A program made the translations under genes and the position numbers. Of a stretch of 64,000 bases of DNA, positions 9,109 through 18,156 are shown piece by piece. This stretch comes from Billgrantia lactosivorans (lineage in GTDB: Bacteria; Pseudomonadota; Gammaproteobacteria; Pseudomonadales; Halomonadaceae). The stretch is from positions 124,001-188,000 of the forward strand of contig NZ_QHGY01000004.1 of NCBI RefSeq assembly GCF_003254665.1, written 5' to 3'. The notes beneath the pieces were generated by a model, which ran no database searches, had not been told where the DNA came from, and saw nothing but the letters and a program-made list of their open reading frames with translations. Position 1 is the first letter of the stretch. Each line of letters opens with the position of its first letter.

Positions 9109-9554
9109 CCCGGCAGTTCCGTCACATTGGTGGGATGGCCGTGCTCCAGGCCGTGGGCCAGCCACTCCCCCAGGAAGCGGTTGAGCTGGAGCTTCTCGTC
9201 GGGCTGGAACATGCGCACGTTGGGGTAGCGGTAGCGCCCGTTGAAGTGGCGCTCGCGCTGGAAATCGGTGACCTCGGCCATGCGCACGTCGTGGTAGAGG
9301 TGCACGCGCATGCAGGGCGGCTCGATGACCGCATCCATCAGGCCGCTCTGGCTCACGCGGGCGATGGTGGTATAGGGCGCCCGCTCCAGCACCGACAGCC
9401 ACAGGGTGCCGAAGCGGCCCCGCCCGCCGGAGAGCTCGAGTTCGCGCGTCTCGCCCGCACCCAGATCGCCCAGCAGCCGAGTCAGGCGCAGGTAGTTGGC
9501 GCTGCATTCACCCTGCAGGCCCTTGAGATCGGTGACATAGGCGGTTCTCGCCAC
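9105..9554 (-). CDS. yqiB: DUF1249 family protein (YqiB-like)
   Basis: A 149-residue soluble protein with the DUF1249 pattern (YLRLTRLLGDL near the N-terminus, PPCMRVHLYHDVRMAEV in the middle and YPNVRMFQPDEK near the end). Function is unknown. It lies between nudF and cpdA exactly as yqiB does in E. coli, one base after nudF and overlapping cpdA by four, so it is part of a three-gene operon. Confidence 0.88.
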   Translation of the reverse strand: MARTAYVTDLKGLQGECSANYLRLTRLLGDLGAGETRELELSGGRGRFGTLWLSVLERAPYTTIARVSQSGLMDAVIEPPCMRVHLYHDVRMAEVTDFQRERHFNGRYRYPNVRMFQPDEKLQLNRFLGEWLAHGLEHGHPTNVTELPG

Positions 9555-9555
9555 G

Positions 9556-10200
9556 CTACCCCCTTGCTCGTAGAGAAGCTCGTTCGGACGCCAACCAGTA
9601 GAAGGCGATCAGACACATGGCATTGTCGAGTCGTCCAGCCTGCAAGAGTTCCCAGGCCTGATTGAACGGTAACACGTGAACGCGGATATCCTCATGCTCT
9701 TCGTCCAGGCCATGCACGCCGCCCAGCCCGCCGCAGTCGACCAGTGCGCAGAACAGCGTCACTCGCTCGGAGCAGGCGCCGGGGCTTGGGTAGTAGGTGT
9801 GCAGCTCGATCAGCTCACCGACCTCGCAGCCGGCCTCCTCCATGGCCTCGCGCCGGGCCACCTCGGCCGCGCTCTCGCCCGCGTCGACCAACCCGGCGAC
9901 GATCTCGAGCTTCCACGGCGAGGCGGGGTCGTCCAGGGCGCCGGCACGGATCTGCTCGACCAGGGCCACACAGTCGCGCTCGACGTCGTAGAGCAGCACG
10001 CCGACGGCGTCATGCCGCACGTGCACCTCACGCACCATCTCGGCGCTCCAGCCGCCCTCGAAGAGGCGATGGCGAAGGTGCACCTCGTCCAGGCGAAAGA
10101 AGCCCTGGTGCAGGCAGCGGCGCTCGATCAGTTCGGCATCGGCCGCGCCGAAGCTGGGCAGGCGGGCGGCATCCCGGCCGCCATCATGGGTGTCGGACAT
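9556..10200 (-). CDS. nudF: ADP-ribose pyrophosphatase (Nudix)
   Basis: A 214-residue Nudix hydrolase that splits ADP-ribose into AMP and ribose 5-phosphate. The Nudix box starts at Gly103 (GLVDAGES) and continues through REAMEEAG at 117-124, giving the metal-binding Glu residues. The upstream part FEGGWSAEMVREV and the loop TYYPSPGACSE are typical of the ADP-ribose group. It is first in the nudF-yqiB-cpdA operon. Cytoplasmic housekeeping function is expected. Confidence 0.93.
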   Translation of the reverse strand: MSDTHDGGRDAARLPSFGAADAELIERRCLHQGFFRLDEVHLRHRLFEGGWSAEMVREVHVRHDAVGVLLYDVERDCVALVEQIRAGALDDPASPWKLEIVAGLVDAGESAAEVARREAMEEAGCEVGELIELHTYYPSPGACSERVTLFCALVDCGGLGGVHGLDEEHEDIRVHVLPFNQAWELLQAGRLDNAMCLIAFYWLASERASLRARG

Positions 10201-10312
10201 GCCAACCTCCGAGTCTGCGAATGGCGACCATTATCATGACCGGAGCCGGCGATGCCAACCGCCGCAGGCGAATCCGTGCGCTGCATGCAACCAGGCGCAC
10301 GGCGGAGCGGCC

Positions 10313-10948
10313 CTACAGCCGGGACAGCAGCGCCCTCGCCTCCTCGCGCAGCGCCTCGTCCGAGCCCTGGCGATCCTCGCGAGCGGTGCCGTCGACGGCA
10401 CGCTGGGCATGCTCGCGCGCCTCGTCGCGGCGCCCCTCGTCCTCGAGGAAGGCGGCATAGTAGTAGTTGACGTCGATACCGTCGGGGCGAATCTCCAGGG
10501 CACGCTGGAACATGCGCTCGGCGGTCTCGCTGTTGCCGAAACCGATGGGCCTGCCCGGGGCGCGGTCGTAGAGCGCGCCCAGGGTCACGTAGGCCGAGCC
10601 GTTGCCGCCTTGTGGGTCAAGCTCGATGGCCCGCTCCAGGGCGGCGCGCGCCGAGCGGGCGCTGCTGAGCGCGCCCAGGCCGCTGCGCTCGCGGGCATGC
10701 GACGCCTCGATGATGCCGTACCAGATGAGCGGCTGTGCCTCGCCCTCATTGTTCTCGCTCAACTGTTCGGCTTCGCCGGCCAGCGACTTGAGCGCACCGC
10801 GGCGCTGCCCCTCGGCCTGCTGCGTGTTGATCTGTTCCCAGCGCTGCTTGAGGGACTGCACCTCCTCCTCCCAGGCCAGGGCGCCTGCGAACGGGGCGAT
10901 GAGCAGGCCGGCCCCCAGGGCGGCGGCAAGTAACTGACGTCGTGGCAT
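10313..10948 (-). CDS. Exported TPR-repeat protein of unknown function
   Basis: A 211-residue protein with a signal peptide (MPRRQLLAAALGAGLLIAPF, likely cleaved after ALA near residue 24). Helical repeats with the spacing of TPR units follow: ALERAIELDPQGG, a second unit at MFQRALEIRPDGIDV, and DEAREHAQRAVDG. The start at 10948 has AAGGAG close upstream; the open frame continues further but adds an unlikely extension. A periplasmic, protein-binding role is inferred. It stands divergent from greB and 112 bases after nudF's start, so it is probably transcribed separately. Confidence 0.75.
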   Translation of the reverse strand: MPRRQLLAAALGAGLLIAPFAGALAWEEEVQSLKQRWEQINTQQAEGQRRGALKSLAGEAEQLSENNEGEAQPLIWYGIIEASHARERSGLGALSSARSARAALERAIELDPQGGNGSAYVTLGALYDRAPGRPIGFGNSETAERMFQRALEIRPDGIDVNYYYAAFLEDEGRRDEAREHAQRAVDGTAREDRQGSDEALREEARALLSRL

Positions 10949-11121
10949 GTCCAGACTCCTTCCTTGCATTGAGCGGTTGTTGTTTGGCGGCGGCGAGGCC
11001 GCCCTCCAAAATGTAACGAACGTTTGAATGATACGCCAGTCCGATTGCCGCCCCCTGGCCTCGCGGCGACGAAATGGCGTATGTTGCCTCTCATGCAACC
11101 AGCTCGGAGGAGCGCGATCCC

Positions 11122-11661
11122 ATGAAGGGCCGCAACATGACGCGCTGGCGCGATCCGGCCAAGGACCCGCGCCAGGAACCCAGGAGCAACCTCATCACCG
11201 CCGAGGGCGCGGCGCGCCTGCGCGGCATTCTCGACCATCTTTCCCGGGTCAAGCGCCCCGCCCTCTCGGCCAAGGTGGGCGAGGCCGCGGCGCTCGGCGA
11301 TCGCAGCGAGAACGCCGACTACACCTACAACAAGAAGGAACTCAACCGGGTCATCGCGCGGATCCGCTACCTCACCCAGCGCCTCGACGAACTGCAGGTG
11401 GTGAACCGGCTGCCGGCGAATACCGACAAGGTCTACTTCGGCGCCTTCGTCACCCTCGAGGACGAGGAAGGCGAGGAGATTCACATCCGCATCGTCGGCC
11501 ATGACGAGACCGACACCGCCAGGCGCTGGATCAGCATCGACGCTCCGCTGGCCAAGGCGCTGCTGGGCAAGTCGCTGGACGACGAGGTCACGGTCAAGGC
11601 GCCGGCGGGCGACACCACCTATATCATTACCGAAATTGCTTACCGGGATCCGCAGCAATAG
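11122..11661 (+). CDS. greB: Transcription elongation factor GreB
   Basis: A 179-residue Gre factor that rescues backtracked RNA polymerase by stimulating transcript cleavage. The N-terminal coiled coil carries the acidic tip pattern GDRSENADYTYNKKEL, and the C-terminal part has the Gre fold (KVYFGAFVTLEDEEGEE, LLGKSLDDEV). RYLTQRLDELQVV and RWISIDAPLAKALLGK favour GreB over GreA. The ATG at 11122 was chosen because GGAGGAG lies nine bases upstream. A second ATG (MTRWRDP) six codons later is also possible. Confidence 0.93.
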   Translation: MKGRNMTRWRDPAKDPRQEPRSNLITAEGAARLRGILDHLSRVKRPALSAKVGEAAALGDRSENADYTYNKKELNRVIARIRYLTQRLDELQVVNRLPANTDKVYFGAFVTLEDEEGEEIHIRIVGHDETDTARRWISIDAPLAKALLGKSLDDEVTVKAPAGDTTYIITEIAYRDPQQ

Positions 11662-11678
11662 CGAATGGAGGCAGTACT

Positions 11679-11898
11679 ATGCCCGTCGTATTCCGCTACA
11701 AGGGAATTCGTTTCTTCTTTTACTCGAACGAAGGCAATCCCCTGGAGCCCATGCATATTCATGCAGAGAGCGGAGGCGGCGAGGCCAAGATCTGGGTCAT
11801 GCCAGCTTGCGCAGCTCATGCAGTTGATAGAAGAAGAACACCGCAGCGAGATCGAGAGGGCCTGGAATGAGCATTTCTGCCAAGACCGTCAGCTTTGA
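11679..11898 (+). pseudogene. DUF4160 gene with internal deletion and frameshift
   Basis: The first ~43 codons match the DUF4160 family well (MPVVFRYKGIRFFFYSNEGN, then GGGEAKIWVMP). After that the frame runs into a short nonsense tail and stops at 11870. The family's C-terminal part (QLAQLMQLIEEEHRSEIE, then RAWNEHF) is present in the next frame and ends at 11898. About 15-20 residues that normally join the two parts are absent, so a small deletion not divisible by three seems to have occurred. It has a good ribosome site (GGAGGC) and lies 17 bases after greB. The original end overlapped the DUF2442 start. It is probably non-functional. Confidence 0.7.
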
Positions 11899-12121
11899 CG
11901 AACACACCATGTGGGCCGAGCTCAGCGATGGCCGGACGCTCGGCGTTCCCCTGGCATGGTTCCCCCGCCTGCTCCATGCCAGCCCTGCAGAGCGCGAGCA
12001 GTGCCGTATCAGCTATTCGGGTAAGGGACTGCATTGGGATGACCTCGACGAAGACATCTCCATTGAAGGACTCATTGCCGGTCGAGGAGACGTGGCCCGG
12101 CACCACGGACGAGTCGCCTGA
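11867..12121 (+). CDS. DUF2442 domain protein
   Basis: An 84-residue protein with the DUF2442 pattern: LSDGRTLGVPLAWFPRLL followed by GLHWDDLDEDISIEGL. The start overlaps the original end of the broken DUF4160 gene. DUF4160 and DUF2442 genes often sit as pairs and have been suggested to act as small two-gene modules, but no activity is established. Here the partner is damaged while this gene looks intact, with only a slightly unusual C-terminal tail (DVARHHGRVA). Confidence 0.8.
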   Translation: MSISAKTVSFDEHTMWAELSDGRTLGVPLAWFPRLLHASPAEREQCRISYSGKGLHWDDLDEDISIEGLIAGRGDVARHHGRVA

Positions 12122-12133
12122 ATTTTTGTGTCC

Positions 12134-13141
12134 TCAGCCTCCTGCACTCCGAGACTTGTACACCCGAAACCGCCGGTCATCGGCCAAGATATCGAACCCA
12201 CCGAAGGCGCTTTCCAGCAGGTCCGGATAGGGCAGGAAGGCGTTGGCCACGAGCAGCAGCGTCCCACCCGGCAGCAGATACGCCGGTGCCTCGCGGATCA
12301 GGCGCCCGGCCGGGCCGTAGTCGATGCTGCGCTCCTGGTGGAACGGCGGGTTGCTGACGATGGCGGCGAAGCGCCGGCCGTCGAGCGCCGAGTAGACGTC
12401 GCTGGCCAGCGCCTGCCCCGCCAGCCCGTTGGCCGCCAGGGTGCGCCGGGTGGCTTCCACCGCGAAGGCGTTGACGTCGACTGCCGTGACCCGGTGACCA
12501 CGTCGCGCCAGCCAGGCGGCGAGGATGCCGTCGCCGCAGCCCATGTCGAGCACGTCCGGCGCCTTGTCAGGCCCCGGCAGTTCCGCTTCGAGCCGCTCGA
12601 GCAGCAGCCGCGTGCCCTCGTCCAGCTTGCCGTGGCCGAACACGCCGGGGTGGCTGACGAGCGTCAGCCCCTCGGCTTCGAAGGTGGTCCAGGCGGCCTC
12701 CGGGTCGATGCCGACTTTGCCGAGGCGCGTCTCGAACAGGATGCTGCGCCGCGCGCTGTCGCGCTTGCGACAGCCCAGCCCCAATGCCGCCAGCACCTTG
12801 AGCACGCGCTTGATGCCGCCCTGGTTCTCGCCCACCAGTTGCAACGGCGTGCCCGGCGGCAGGTTGGCGCACAGCCACAGCAGCCACCACTCGCCGAGTG
12901 CGTGGCTCTTGGGCCAGAACAGCACCGCCCCGGGCGGCTCCCCAGTCGGCAGGGCTTCGAACGGCGTGAAGGCCGGGCGGCCGTGTTCACGCCACGCCTG
13001 CAGCACGCCATGGTCGGCGCTCAGCACGCGGCCCTGCCCCGCCTCGAGCCAGGGATCGCGCGGCGGCGCCACCCATAGCCAGCCGCGATAGTCGGCGTCC
13101 TGGCGTTCCAACAACTGGCAGACCGGCGTTTCGGCACTCAT
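12134..13141 (-). CDS. rsmC: 16S rRNA m2G1207 methyltransferase RsmC
   Basis: A 335-residue class I SAM-dependent methyltransferase with the two-domain RsmC architecture: a degenerate N-terminal half (about 1-165) and a catalytic half with the SAM motif LDMGCGDG and the NPPFHQ motif of N2-guanine methyltransferases. It methylates G1207 of 16S rRNA in the small subunit. Its start overlaps the stop of cmoM (ATGA), so both RNA-modification genes are coupled. RlmG is a relative, but the length and NPPFH context favour RsmC. Confidence 0.88.
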   Translation of the reverse strand: MSAETPVCQLLERQDADYRGWLWVAPPRDPWLEAGQGRVLSADHGVLQAWREHGRPAFTPFEALPTGEPPGAVLFWPKSHALGEWWLLWLCANLPPGTPLQLVGENQGGIKRVLKVLAALGLGCRKRDSARRSILFETRLGKVGIDPEAAWTTFEAEGLTLVSHPGVFGHGKLDEGTRLLLERLEAELPGPDKAPDVLDMGCGDGILAAWLARRGHRVTAVDVNAFAVEATRRTLAANGLAGQALASDVYSALDGRRFAAIVSNPPFHQERSIDYGPAGRLIREAPAYLLPGGTLLLVANAFLPYPDLLESAFGGFDILADDRRFRVYKSRSAGG

Positions 13142-13947
13142 CGGGTGCTCTCCTGGGACGGCGGCTCGCCCTCCTTCACCAGCGTGTAGAGCAGGTAGCG
13201 GCCCAGGCGCCAGTGCGGCTCGGCCCGGCAGTAGCGCCGCTCCAGCGCCACCAGGCGCTGCCAGTCGGCCTCGTTCGCCGGCGGCTGGCGCAGGTAGTCG
13301 TGGAACACACGAATGCCCGCCACGCCGCGGATCGACAGGCCGTGCTCGTGGCTCCAGGCGGCGATCTGGTCATGGCACAGCGGCGAGATCGGGGTCAGGC
13401 GCTGGCGCTTGCCGGTCCCCTCGAGACGGTCGTCCAGCGCCTTCTGCAGGTTGCCCTTGACCACGTTGGAGAGGCGCAGCGCATCGCGGTTGAACACCAT
13501 CAGCGACAGCTGGCCATTCGGGGCGAGCCCCTCCGCCAGGGTGGCGAAGGCGCCACGCGGGTCGCTGAGCCATTCCAGCACGGCGTGGCAGGCGATCAAC
13601 GGCCAGGGGCCGGGCGCACGCTCCGGCAGCGCCTGCAGCGGGGCCTGAACGAAGCTCACCGGCAAACCGCCCAGTGCCTCTCGAGCCTGGTCGAGCATGT
13701 CGCCGGCCGGCTCCAGCAGCGTAACCGCGTGGCCGTGCCGGGCGAACCAGGCGGAGAGCTGCCCGAGCCCGCCGCCGACGTCCAGCAGCGGCTGGCCGTC
13801 GAGTTCGAGCATGGCCGGCAGCAGCTCGTCGAGCATGGCCAGGCGCAGCGCGCCGCGCGGCCCACCGTAGAGGCTGCCGGCGAACTTCTCGGCCAGGCCG
13901 TCGAAATGGCGGTCACCGGCGGCGGAAAGAGGCGTGGGATCGGTCAT
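13138..13947 (-). CDS. cmoM: tRNA uridine 5-carboxymethoxy methyltransferase CmoM
   Basis: A 269-residue SAM methyltransferase. LLDVGGGLGQLSAWFARHGH is the SAM-binding segment, and CHAVLEWLSDP plus VFHDYLRQP are strongly CmoM-like, as is the C-terminal LERRYCRAEP. CmoM methylates the 5-carboxymethoxyuridine at wobble position 34 of several tRNAs. The ATG at 13947 was chosen over an upstream open stretch of random composition. It overlaps rsmC by four bases. Confidence 0.88.
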   Translation of the reverse strand: MTDPTPLSAAGDRHFDGLAEKFAGSLYGGPRGALRLAMLDELLPAMLELDGQPLLDVGGGLGQLSAWFARHGHAVTLLEPAGDMLDQAREALGGLPVSFVQAPLQALPERAPGPWPLIACHAVLEWLSDPRGAFATLAEGLAPNGQLSLMVFNRDALRLSNVVKGNLQKALDDRLEGTGKRQRLTPISPLCHDQIAAWSHEHGLSIRGVAGIRVFHDYLRQPPANEADWQRLVALERRYCRAEPHWRLGRYLLYTLVKEGEPPSQESTR

Positions 13948-13981
13948 GGCTGGGCTGCTTTCACGGGGTGTGGCGCGCATT

Positions 13982-15490
13982 CTACCCGTCTTGCCAGGGT
14001 CTGGGCAGGTGTCGGCCCCAGCCCACCTCGGCTTCGACCTGCGCCGCCAGCGCCAGCAGGCGCCTCTCGTCGCCCATGGCACCCAGCACCTGCACACCGA
14101 CCGGCAGCCCTTGCGCGGTCATGTGCAGCGGCAGCGACATGGCCGGCTGACCGGTCAGGTTGGCCAATTGGGTGAAGGGCGTGCGGGCCAGAGCATCACG
14201 CGCCAAGTGTCCGAGCATGCCCGCCTTGAGCGCCAGTGCCGGCAAACCGGGTATCGCCAACAGCGACATCAGGCGCTGGTGCGCCGGCGGCGGATAGAGC
14301 TCACCCAGGCGTGGCGCCGGCGCCGCGGTCACCGGCATCAGCAGCACGTCATAGCGGCGGTGGAAGGCGCCCATGGCGCGTGCCGCCGAATTCCAGTCGC
14401 GCTTGGCCAGCTCGTAGTCGCGTACCGGCAGGCGCCGCCCCAGGCGGGCGATGGCGCGCGTCGAAGGCTCGATTTCTAGACGCGTGACGGGCACGCCGGT
14501 CTCGCGGGCGATCCAGGCCAGGTCGGCGCTGAGATGCCCCAGGTAGAGCGTCAGGTAGGCGGCCGCCAGGCGCTCGCCATCGACCGGCGGGTCGGCCCAC
14601 TCGACGTGATGCCCGAGGTCCTCGAGCGTTGCGGCCGCTGCTTCCACCGCCTGGCGCACCTCGGCGTCGAGCACGCTGCCGAGCGGCTTGCCCAGCGGCT
14701 CACCCAGCGAGAGCGCCACGCGCAGCGGCTCGGGCGGGCGCTCGAGCGCCGCCAGATAGCCGGTTTCGCGCCTGACCGGATACGGCGCGCCCTCGTCCAT
14801 GCCGTTGGTGGCGTCGAGCAGGGCGGCGCTGTCCCGCACCGAGCGGGTCACGGCGTGCTCCACCACGGCGCCCTGCCACACCTCGGCGTGGAGCGGGCCC
14901 AGCGGCACCCGCCCGCGCGAGGGCTTGAGGCCGAACAGCCCGCAGTAGCTGGCGGGAATGCGGATCGAGCCGCCGCCGTCGCCGGCCATGGCCAGCGGCA
15001 CCAGGCCCGCGGCCACCGCGGCGGCCGCGCCGCCGCTGGAACCGCCGGGCGAATGCGACGGCCGCCAGGGATTGACGGGATGTGGAAAGGCGCGAGGCTC
15101 GGTGATCCCCATCAGCCCCAGCTCGGGAGTGGCCGTCTGGCCGAGGATGGCGAATCCCGCCTGGCGCAGGCGGGCAACCAGTGTCGAGTCCACCGGCGGC
15201 CTCCACTCCGCCAGGGCCGCGCTGCCGAAGGCCAGCGGCTCGCCCTCGATGGCCATCAGCAGGTCCTTGGTCAGGGTCGGCACCCCGGCAAACGGCGCCC
15301 TCGGGTCACCGGCCTCCACCTCGCGCCGAGCCCGCTCGAAGCGGGTGCGTACCACCGCCTGCAGCGAAGGATTGCCGCCCTCGATGGCCCGGCGAGCGGC
15401 GTCGAAGACCTCCTCGCGGCTCACCTCCCCCCGGCGAATCAGCTCGGCCAGGCCCAGGGCATCGTACCGACGGTACTCCTCGCTCTCCAT
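13982..15490 (-). CDS. Amidase (amidase-signature family)
   Basis: A 502-residue amidase-signature enzyme. The Ser-cisSer-Lys triad is visible: Lys in TLTKDLLMA, the Ser-Gly-rich motif [16 protein letters not shown] and the nucleophile in [12 protein letters not shown]. These enzymes hydrolyse amides to acid and ammonia. Specific substrate cannot be read. GatA is a relative, but no gatC or gatB adjoins and the C-terminal half diverges, so a catabolic amidase is more likely. Start ATG 15490 has a purine-rich GGAAGGGG upstream. It is 34 bases upstream of the cmoM start. Confidence 0.88.
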   Translation of the reverse strand: MESEEYRRYDALGLAELIRRGEVSREEVFDAARRAIEGGNPSLQAVVRTRFERARREVEAGDPRAPFAGVPTLTKDLLMAIEGEPLAFGSAALAEWRPPVDSTLVARLRQAGFAILGQTATPELGLMGITEPRAFPHPVNPWRPSHSPGGSSGGAAAAVAAGLVPLAMAGDGGGSIRIPASYCGLFGLKPSRGRVPLGPLHAEVWQGAVVEHAVTRSVRDSAALLDATNGMDEGAPYPVRRETGYLAALERPPEPLRVALSLGEPLGKPLGSVLDAEVRQAVEAAAATLEDLGHHVEWADPPVDGERLAAAYLTLYLGHLSADLAWIARETGVPVTRLEIEPSTRAIARLGRRLPVRDYELAKRDWNSAARAMGAFHRRYDVLLMPVTAAPAPRLGELYPPPAHQRLMSLLAIPGLPALALKAGMLGHLARDALARTPFTQLANLTGQPAMSLPLHMTAQGLPVGVQVLGAMGDERRLLALAAQVEAEVGWGRHLPRPWQDG

Positions 15491-15603
15491 TCGTCCCCCT
15501 TCCCCAACGATGACCCCGATGATGCCGGGGGAAGCCGTGCGAGGCAACGCAGCCCGGTGCGGTTTATCTCGACGCCACAAGCGCTTATAATGCGCAGCCG
15601 TGC

Positions 15604-15680
15604 GCCCCCTTAGCTCAGCTGGATAGAGCGTCCCCCTCCTAAGGGGAAGGTCTCAGGTTCGAATCCTGAAGGGGGCGCCA
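15604..15680 (+). tRNA. tRNA-Arg (anticodon CCT)
   Basis: A 77-base tRNA including the encoded CCA. The acceptor arms GCCCCCT and AGGGGGC pair perfectly. The D arm is GCTC/GAGC, the anticodon stem TCCCC/GGGGA and the loop CTCCTAA, giving anticodon CCT at 15638-15640. The T arm is the standard CAGGTTCGAATCCTG. It decodes AGG, a rare codon in such GC-rich genomes. No integrase or duplicated 3' end lies near it. Confidence 0.97.
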
Positions 15681-15812
15681 ATCCTCAGGCTCTCGCAAGT
15701 GCCCTCCGCCGACCGGATTTCCCCGCCCCTGCCAGTCCCCCCGAGCCTTGTATCCCCGCAGCGTGCCATCTACCTTCTAGTGGCTGATGCTCCACGACGA
15801 CGAGGCAACGGA

Positions 15813-16847
15813 ATGCCCATGCCCATCGATGCTTCTTCCCTGGCCGCCGCCACTGCCCTGTTCGGCGCCTGCACGCTGGTGATCGGCATCGTGGGGACCC
15901 GGCTGGCCAGGATCGTCGACCAGCTCGCCGATCGCACGGGCCTGGGGGAAGCCATGGCCGGGGCGGTATTGCTGGGGATGGCCACCTCGCTTTCAGGCAT
16001 CGTCGTATCGGTCTCGTCGGCCTGGACCGACAAGCCCGAGCTCGCCATGAGCAACGCCCTGGGCGGCATTGCCGTCCAGACGGTGTTTCTCGCCATTGCC
16101 GACATCGCGCACAGGCGGGCCAACCTCGAGCACGCCGCGGCCTCCCTGGGCAACATGATCCAGGGCGGGCTGCTGCTCTCCCTGCTCAGCCTGCTGCTGG
16201 TGGGGCGCTACGCCCCGCAGTGGACCTTGCTGCAGGTGCACCCGATCACGCCGCTGCTGTTCCTTGCCTACCTGTTCGGCCTGCACCTGGTCAGGTCGTC
16301 CCGCTACCGCCCCATGTGGAACCCCGCGAAGACTCGCGAAACGCGCGCCGACGAGCCGGAGGCGTCCTCCAACGAGCGCTCGCTGACGTTCCTGTGGCTG
16401 CTCTTCCTGCTGCTCGGGGCCAGCATCGGCATCGCCGGCTGGCTGCTCGAACGCAGCGCCACGGTCATCTCGGAGGAAACCGGCCTCAGCCAGGCGGCCG
16501 TCGGCGTGCTGCTCACCTCGGTGGCGACCTCGCTGCCCGAACTGGTCACGACGGTGGCGGCGGTTCGCCAGGGGGCGCTGACCCTCGCCGTGGCCGGCAT
16601 CATCGGCGGCAACGCCTTCGACACCCTGTTCGCCGCCGCCTCGGACGTGGCCTACCGCGGCGGCTCGATCTACCACGCGATACCCGATCACGTCGCGCTG
16701 TGGATTGCGCTGTCGATCCTGATGACCAGCGTGCTGCTGCTGGGGCTGCTGTTTCGCCAGGAGCAAGGGCCCGGCCGCATCGGCTTCGAGAGTCTCCTGA
16801 TCATCGCCCTGTACCTGGCCGGCATCGTCATGCTGATCGCCGGCTGA
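15813..16847 (+). CDS. Sodium/calcium exchanger family membrane protein
   Basis: A 344-residue membrane protein with two homologous halves of about five helices, as in the Ca2+:cation antiporter family. The alpha-repeat region of the second half (SVATSLPELVTTVAA, then IIGGNAFDTLF) closely matches the family signature; the first half carries a diverged version (GMATSLSGIVVSVSS, NALGGIAVQTVF) lacking the usual acidic residue. That loss may mean altered ion specificity. Start 15813 was taken for its GAGG seven bases upstream; the frame is open further. It begins 133 bases after the tRNA. Confidence 0.8.
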   Translation: MPMPIDASSLAAATALFGACTLVIGIVGTRLARIVDQLADRTGLGEAMAGAVLLGMATSLSGIVVSVSSAWTDKPELAMSNALGGIAVQTVFLAIADIAHRRANLEHAAASLGNMIQGGLLLSLLSLLLVGRYAPQWTLLQVHPITPLLFLAYLFGLHLVRSSRYRPMWNPAKTRETRADEPEASSNERSLTFLWLLFLLLGASIGIAGWLLERSATVISEETGLSQAAVGVLLTSVATSLPELVTTVAAVRQGALTLAVAGIIGGNAFDTLFAAASDVAYRGGSIYHAIPDHVALWIALSILMTSVLLLGLLFRQEQGPGRIGFESLLIIALYLAGIVMLIAG

Positions 16848-16881
16848 TGCGCATCGAGACGCGCTGCCGCTGGGGCAGAAT

Positions 16882-17622
16882 TCACGCCGTCCTCTCCTGC
16901 AGGTGCAGGTAGAGCGGGTCGAACTCCCCCGCCTGCTTCAGCCTCTCCCGGTCGAGCACGGCGAATCTCGTTTTCCTGCTCTCCACCAGCCCATCGGCAC
17001 GCAGCGCCTGGAGCGTGCGGCTGACATGCACCGCGCTGATGCCGATCGCGTCTCCCAGCTCCTCCTGGGTGATCGGCAGCTCGAAGGCATTGCCCTCGAC
17101 CAGCCCCACCGCCTCGAGTCGGACCAGTAACTCGCACAGCAGGTGGGCCATCCGGGTATAGGCGTTTCGCTGCCCGATGTTGAGCAGCCACTCGCGAAAG
17201 ATCGAGGCGTCCACCAGGGTCTCGCGCCAGAAGGCGGCGGTGAGACGGGGATGCCGCTCGCAGGCCCGGCGCAGGTCGTCGTGCTGGATGAGCCCCACCG
17301 TGCACCGGCTGAGGCTGGCGAGGCTGCTGTCCATGACCGCCAGGTGCAGGCTCTGCAGGTCCGGTATGTCGCCGGGGACATGCAGTGCCATGATCTGGCG
17401 CCGGCCCTCGTAGCTCAGCTTGAAGACGCAGGAAAATCCATCAAGGACCAGGCAGCACTGGTGCGGCCGATCGCCGATCTGCACGATAGGTCGGTCGGGC
17501 TCGAGGTGCACCACCCGAACCGGCAACTCCCTGAGCGCCTGCCGCTCGTCGGCGGACAGGGGGAAGATGCTCTGCAGCTTGCGAATCATCAGGGTGTCGG
17601 GCCTGTGCGCCTCGGCGTTCAT
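16882..17622 (-). CDS. Crp/Fnr family transcriptional regulator
   Basis: A 246-residue regulator with an N-terminal cyclic-nucleotide-binding-like beta barrel (about 20-130; VLDGFSCVFKLSYEGRRQIM, HVPGDIPDLQSL) and a C-terminal winged helix (about 160-230; ITQEELGDAIGISAVHVSRT). The barrel lacks a convincing cAMP-binding RxS pattern and the four Fnr cysteines, so its ligand is unknown. Its gene is convergent with the antiporter and divergent from the zinc-ribbon gene; the 231-base divergent gap probably holds promoters for both. Confidence 0.88.
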   Translation of the reverse strand: MNAEAHRPDTLMIRKLQSIFPLSADERQALRELPVRVVHLEPDRPIVQIGDRPHQCCLVLDGFSCVFKLSYEGRRQIMALHVPGDIPDLQSLHLAVMDSSLASLSRCTVGLIQHDDLRRACERHPRLTAAFWRETLVDASIFREWLLNIGQRNAYTRMAHLLCELLVRLEAVGLVEGNAFELPITQEELGDAIGISAVHVSRTLQALRADGLVESRKTRFAVLDRERLKQAGEFDPLYLHLQERTA

Positions 17623-17853
17623 GCATCGCTCCGTGAAGGTCCAGAATCCACTGCCTTCACCCTAGTTCAAATGGACGCCGATTCGAGCGAAGGGGTCGAA
17701 GGCATTTCCCCCGGCCCGGCGTCATCGGCGGCAACGGGAAACGCGCGCGGACGGGAGCACGATACGTGGATCATGCACCGTAACACGCCGGCCACCACTT
17801 TCGTGTTAGGCTGGGATTCGCCAAACCGGCGAACTTTCAGGCAGGAGGCCAGA

Positions 17854-18111
17854 ATGTTTCAACGCACAAGGAAAGTCGCGTGTCCCCACTGCAACGGCGC
17901 CAACTTCTGGCACGGCAACCCCAGGCCCACCGACGTGCTTCATTGCCGCTACTGCGACGCCGCCGTCATCCGCTACGACGATTATGTGGAGCAGGCCGCC
18001 CGGCGCGAGGCCGAGCGCTTGATTGCGGAATTCGTCGAGACCGACGTTTCCCGCGAACTCGCCCATCTCAAGGCCGTGCTGGCGGCCCCCGAGGGCCGGC
18101 CGGGCCAGTGA
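17854..18111 (+). CDS. Small zinc-ribbon protein of unknown function
   Basis: An 85-residue protein with paired CPHC and CRYC motifs within the first ~37 residues, which would hold one zinc ion in a ribbon. The rest is an acidic helix-prone tail. The ATG at 17854 has a perfect AGGAGG seven bases upstream; the long frame upstream is shadow of the opposite gene. The ribbon suggests nucleic-acid or protein contact, but no specific family is recognised. Confidence 0.75.
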   Translation: MFQRTRKVACPHCNGANFWHGNPRPTDVLHCRYCDAAVIRYDDYVEQAARREAERLIAEFVETDVSRELAHLKAVLAAPEGRPGQ

Positions 18112-18156
18112 GCCGAGCCCTTCGCTCCACCCCGTCCCCCAAGCCATAGGCTTGAA

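Noticed and set aside
11679..12121. Active toxin-antitoxin module
   Set aside because: The pair DUF4160/DUF2442 has no proven activity and the first gene is broken here.
13982..15490. GatA subunit of Glu-tRNA(Gln) amidotransferase
   Set aside because: No gatB or gatC nearby, and the C-terminal half is unlike GatA; a generic amidase is the safer reading.
15604..15680. tRNA-Arg as an integration site
   Set aside because: No integrase, no second copy of the tRNA 3' end and no change in gene character follow it in the window.
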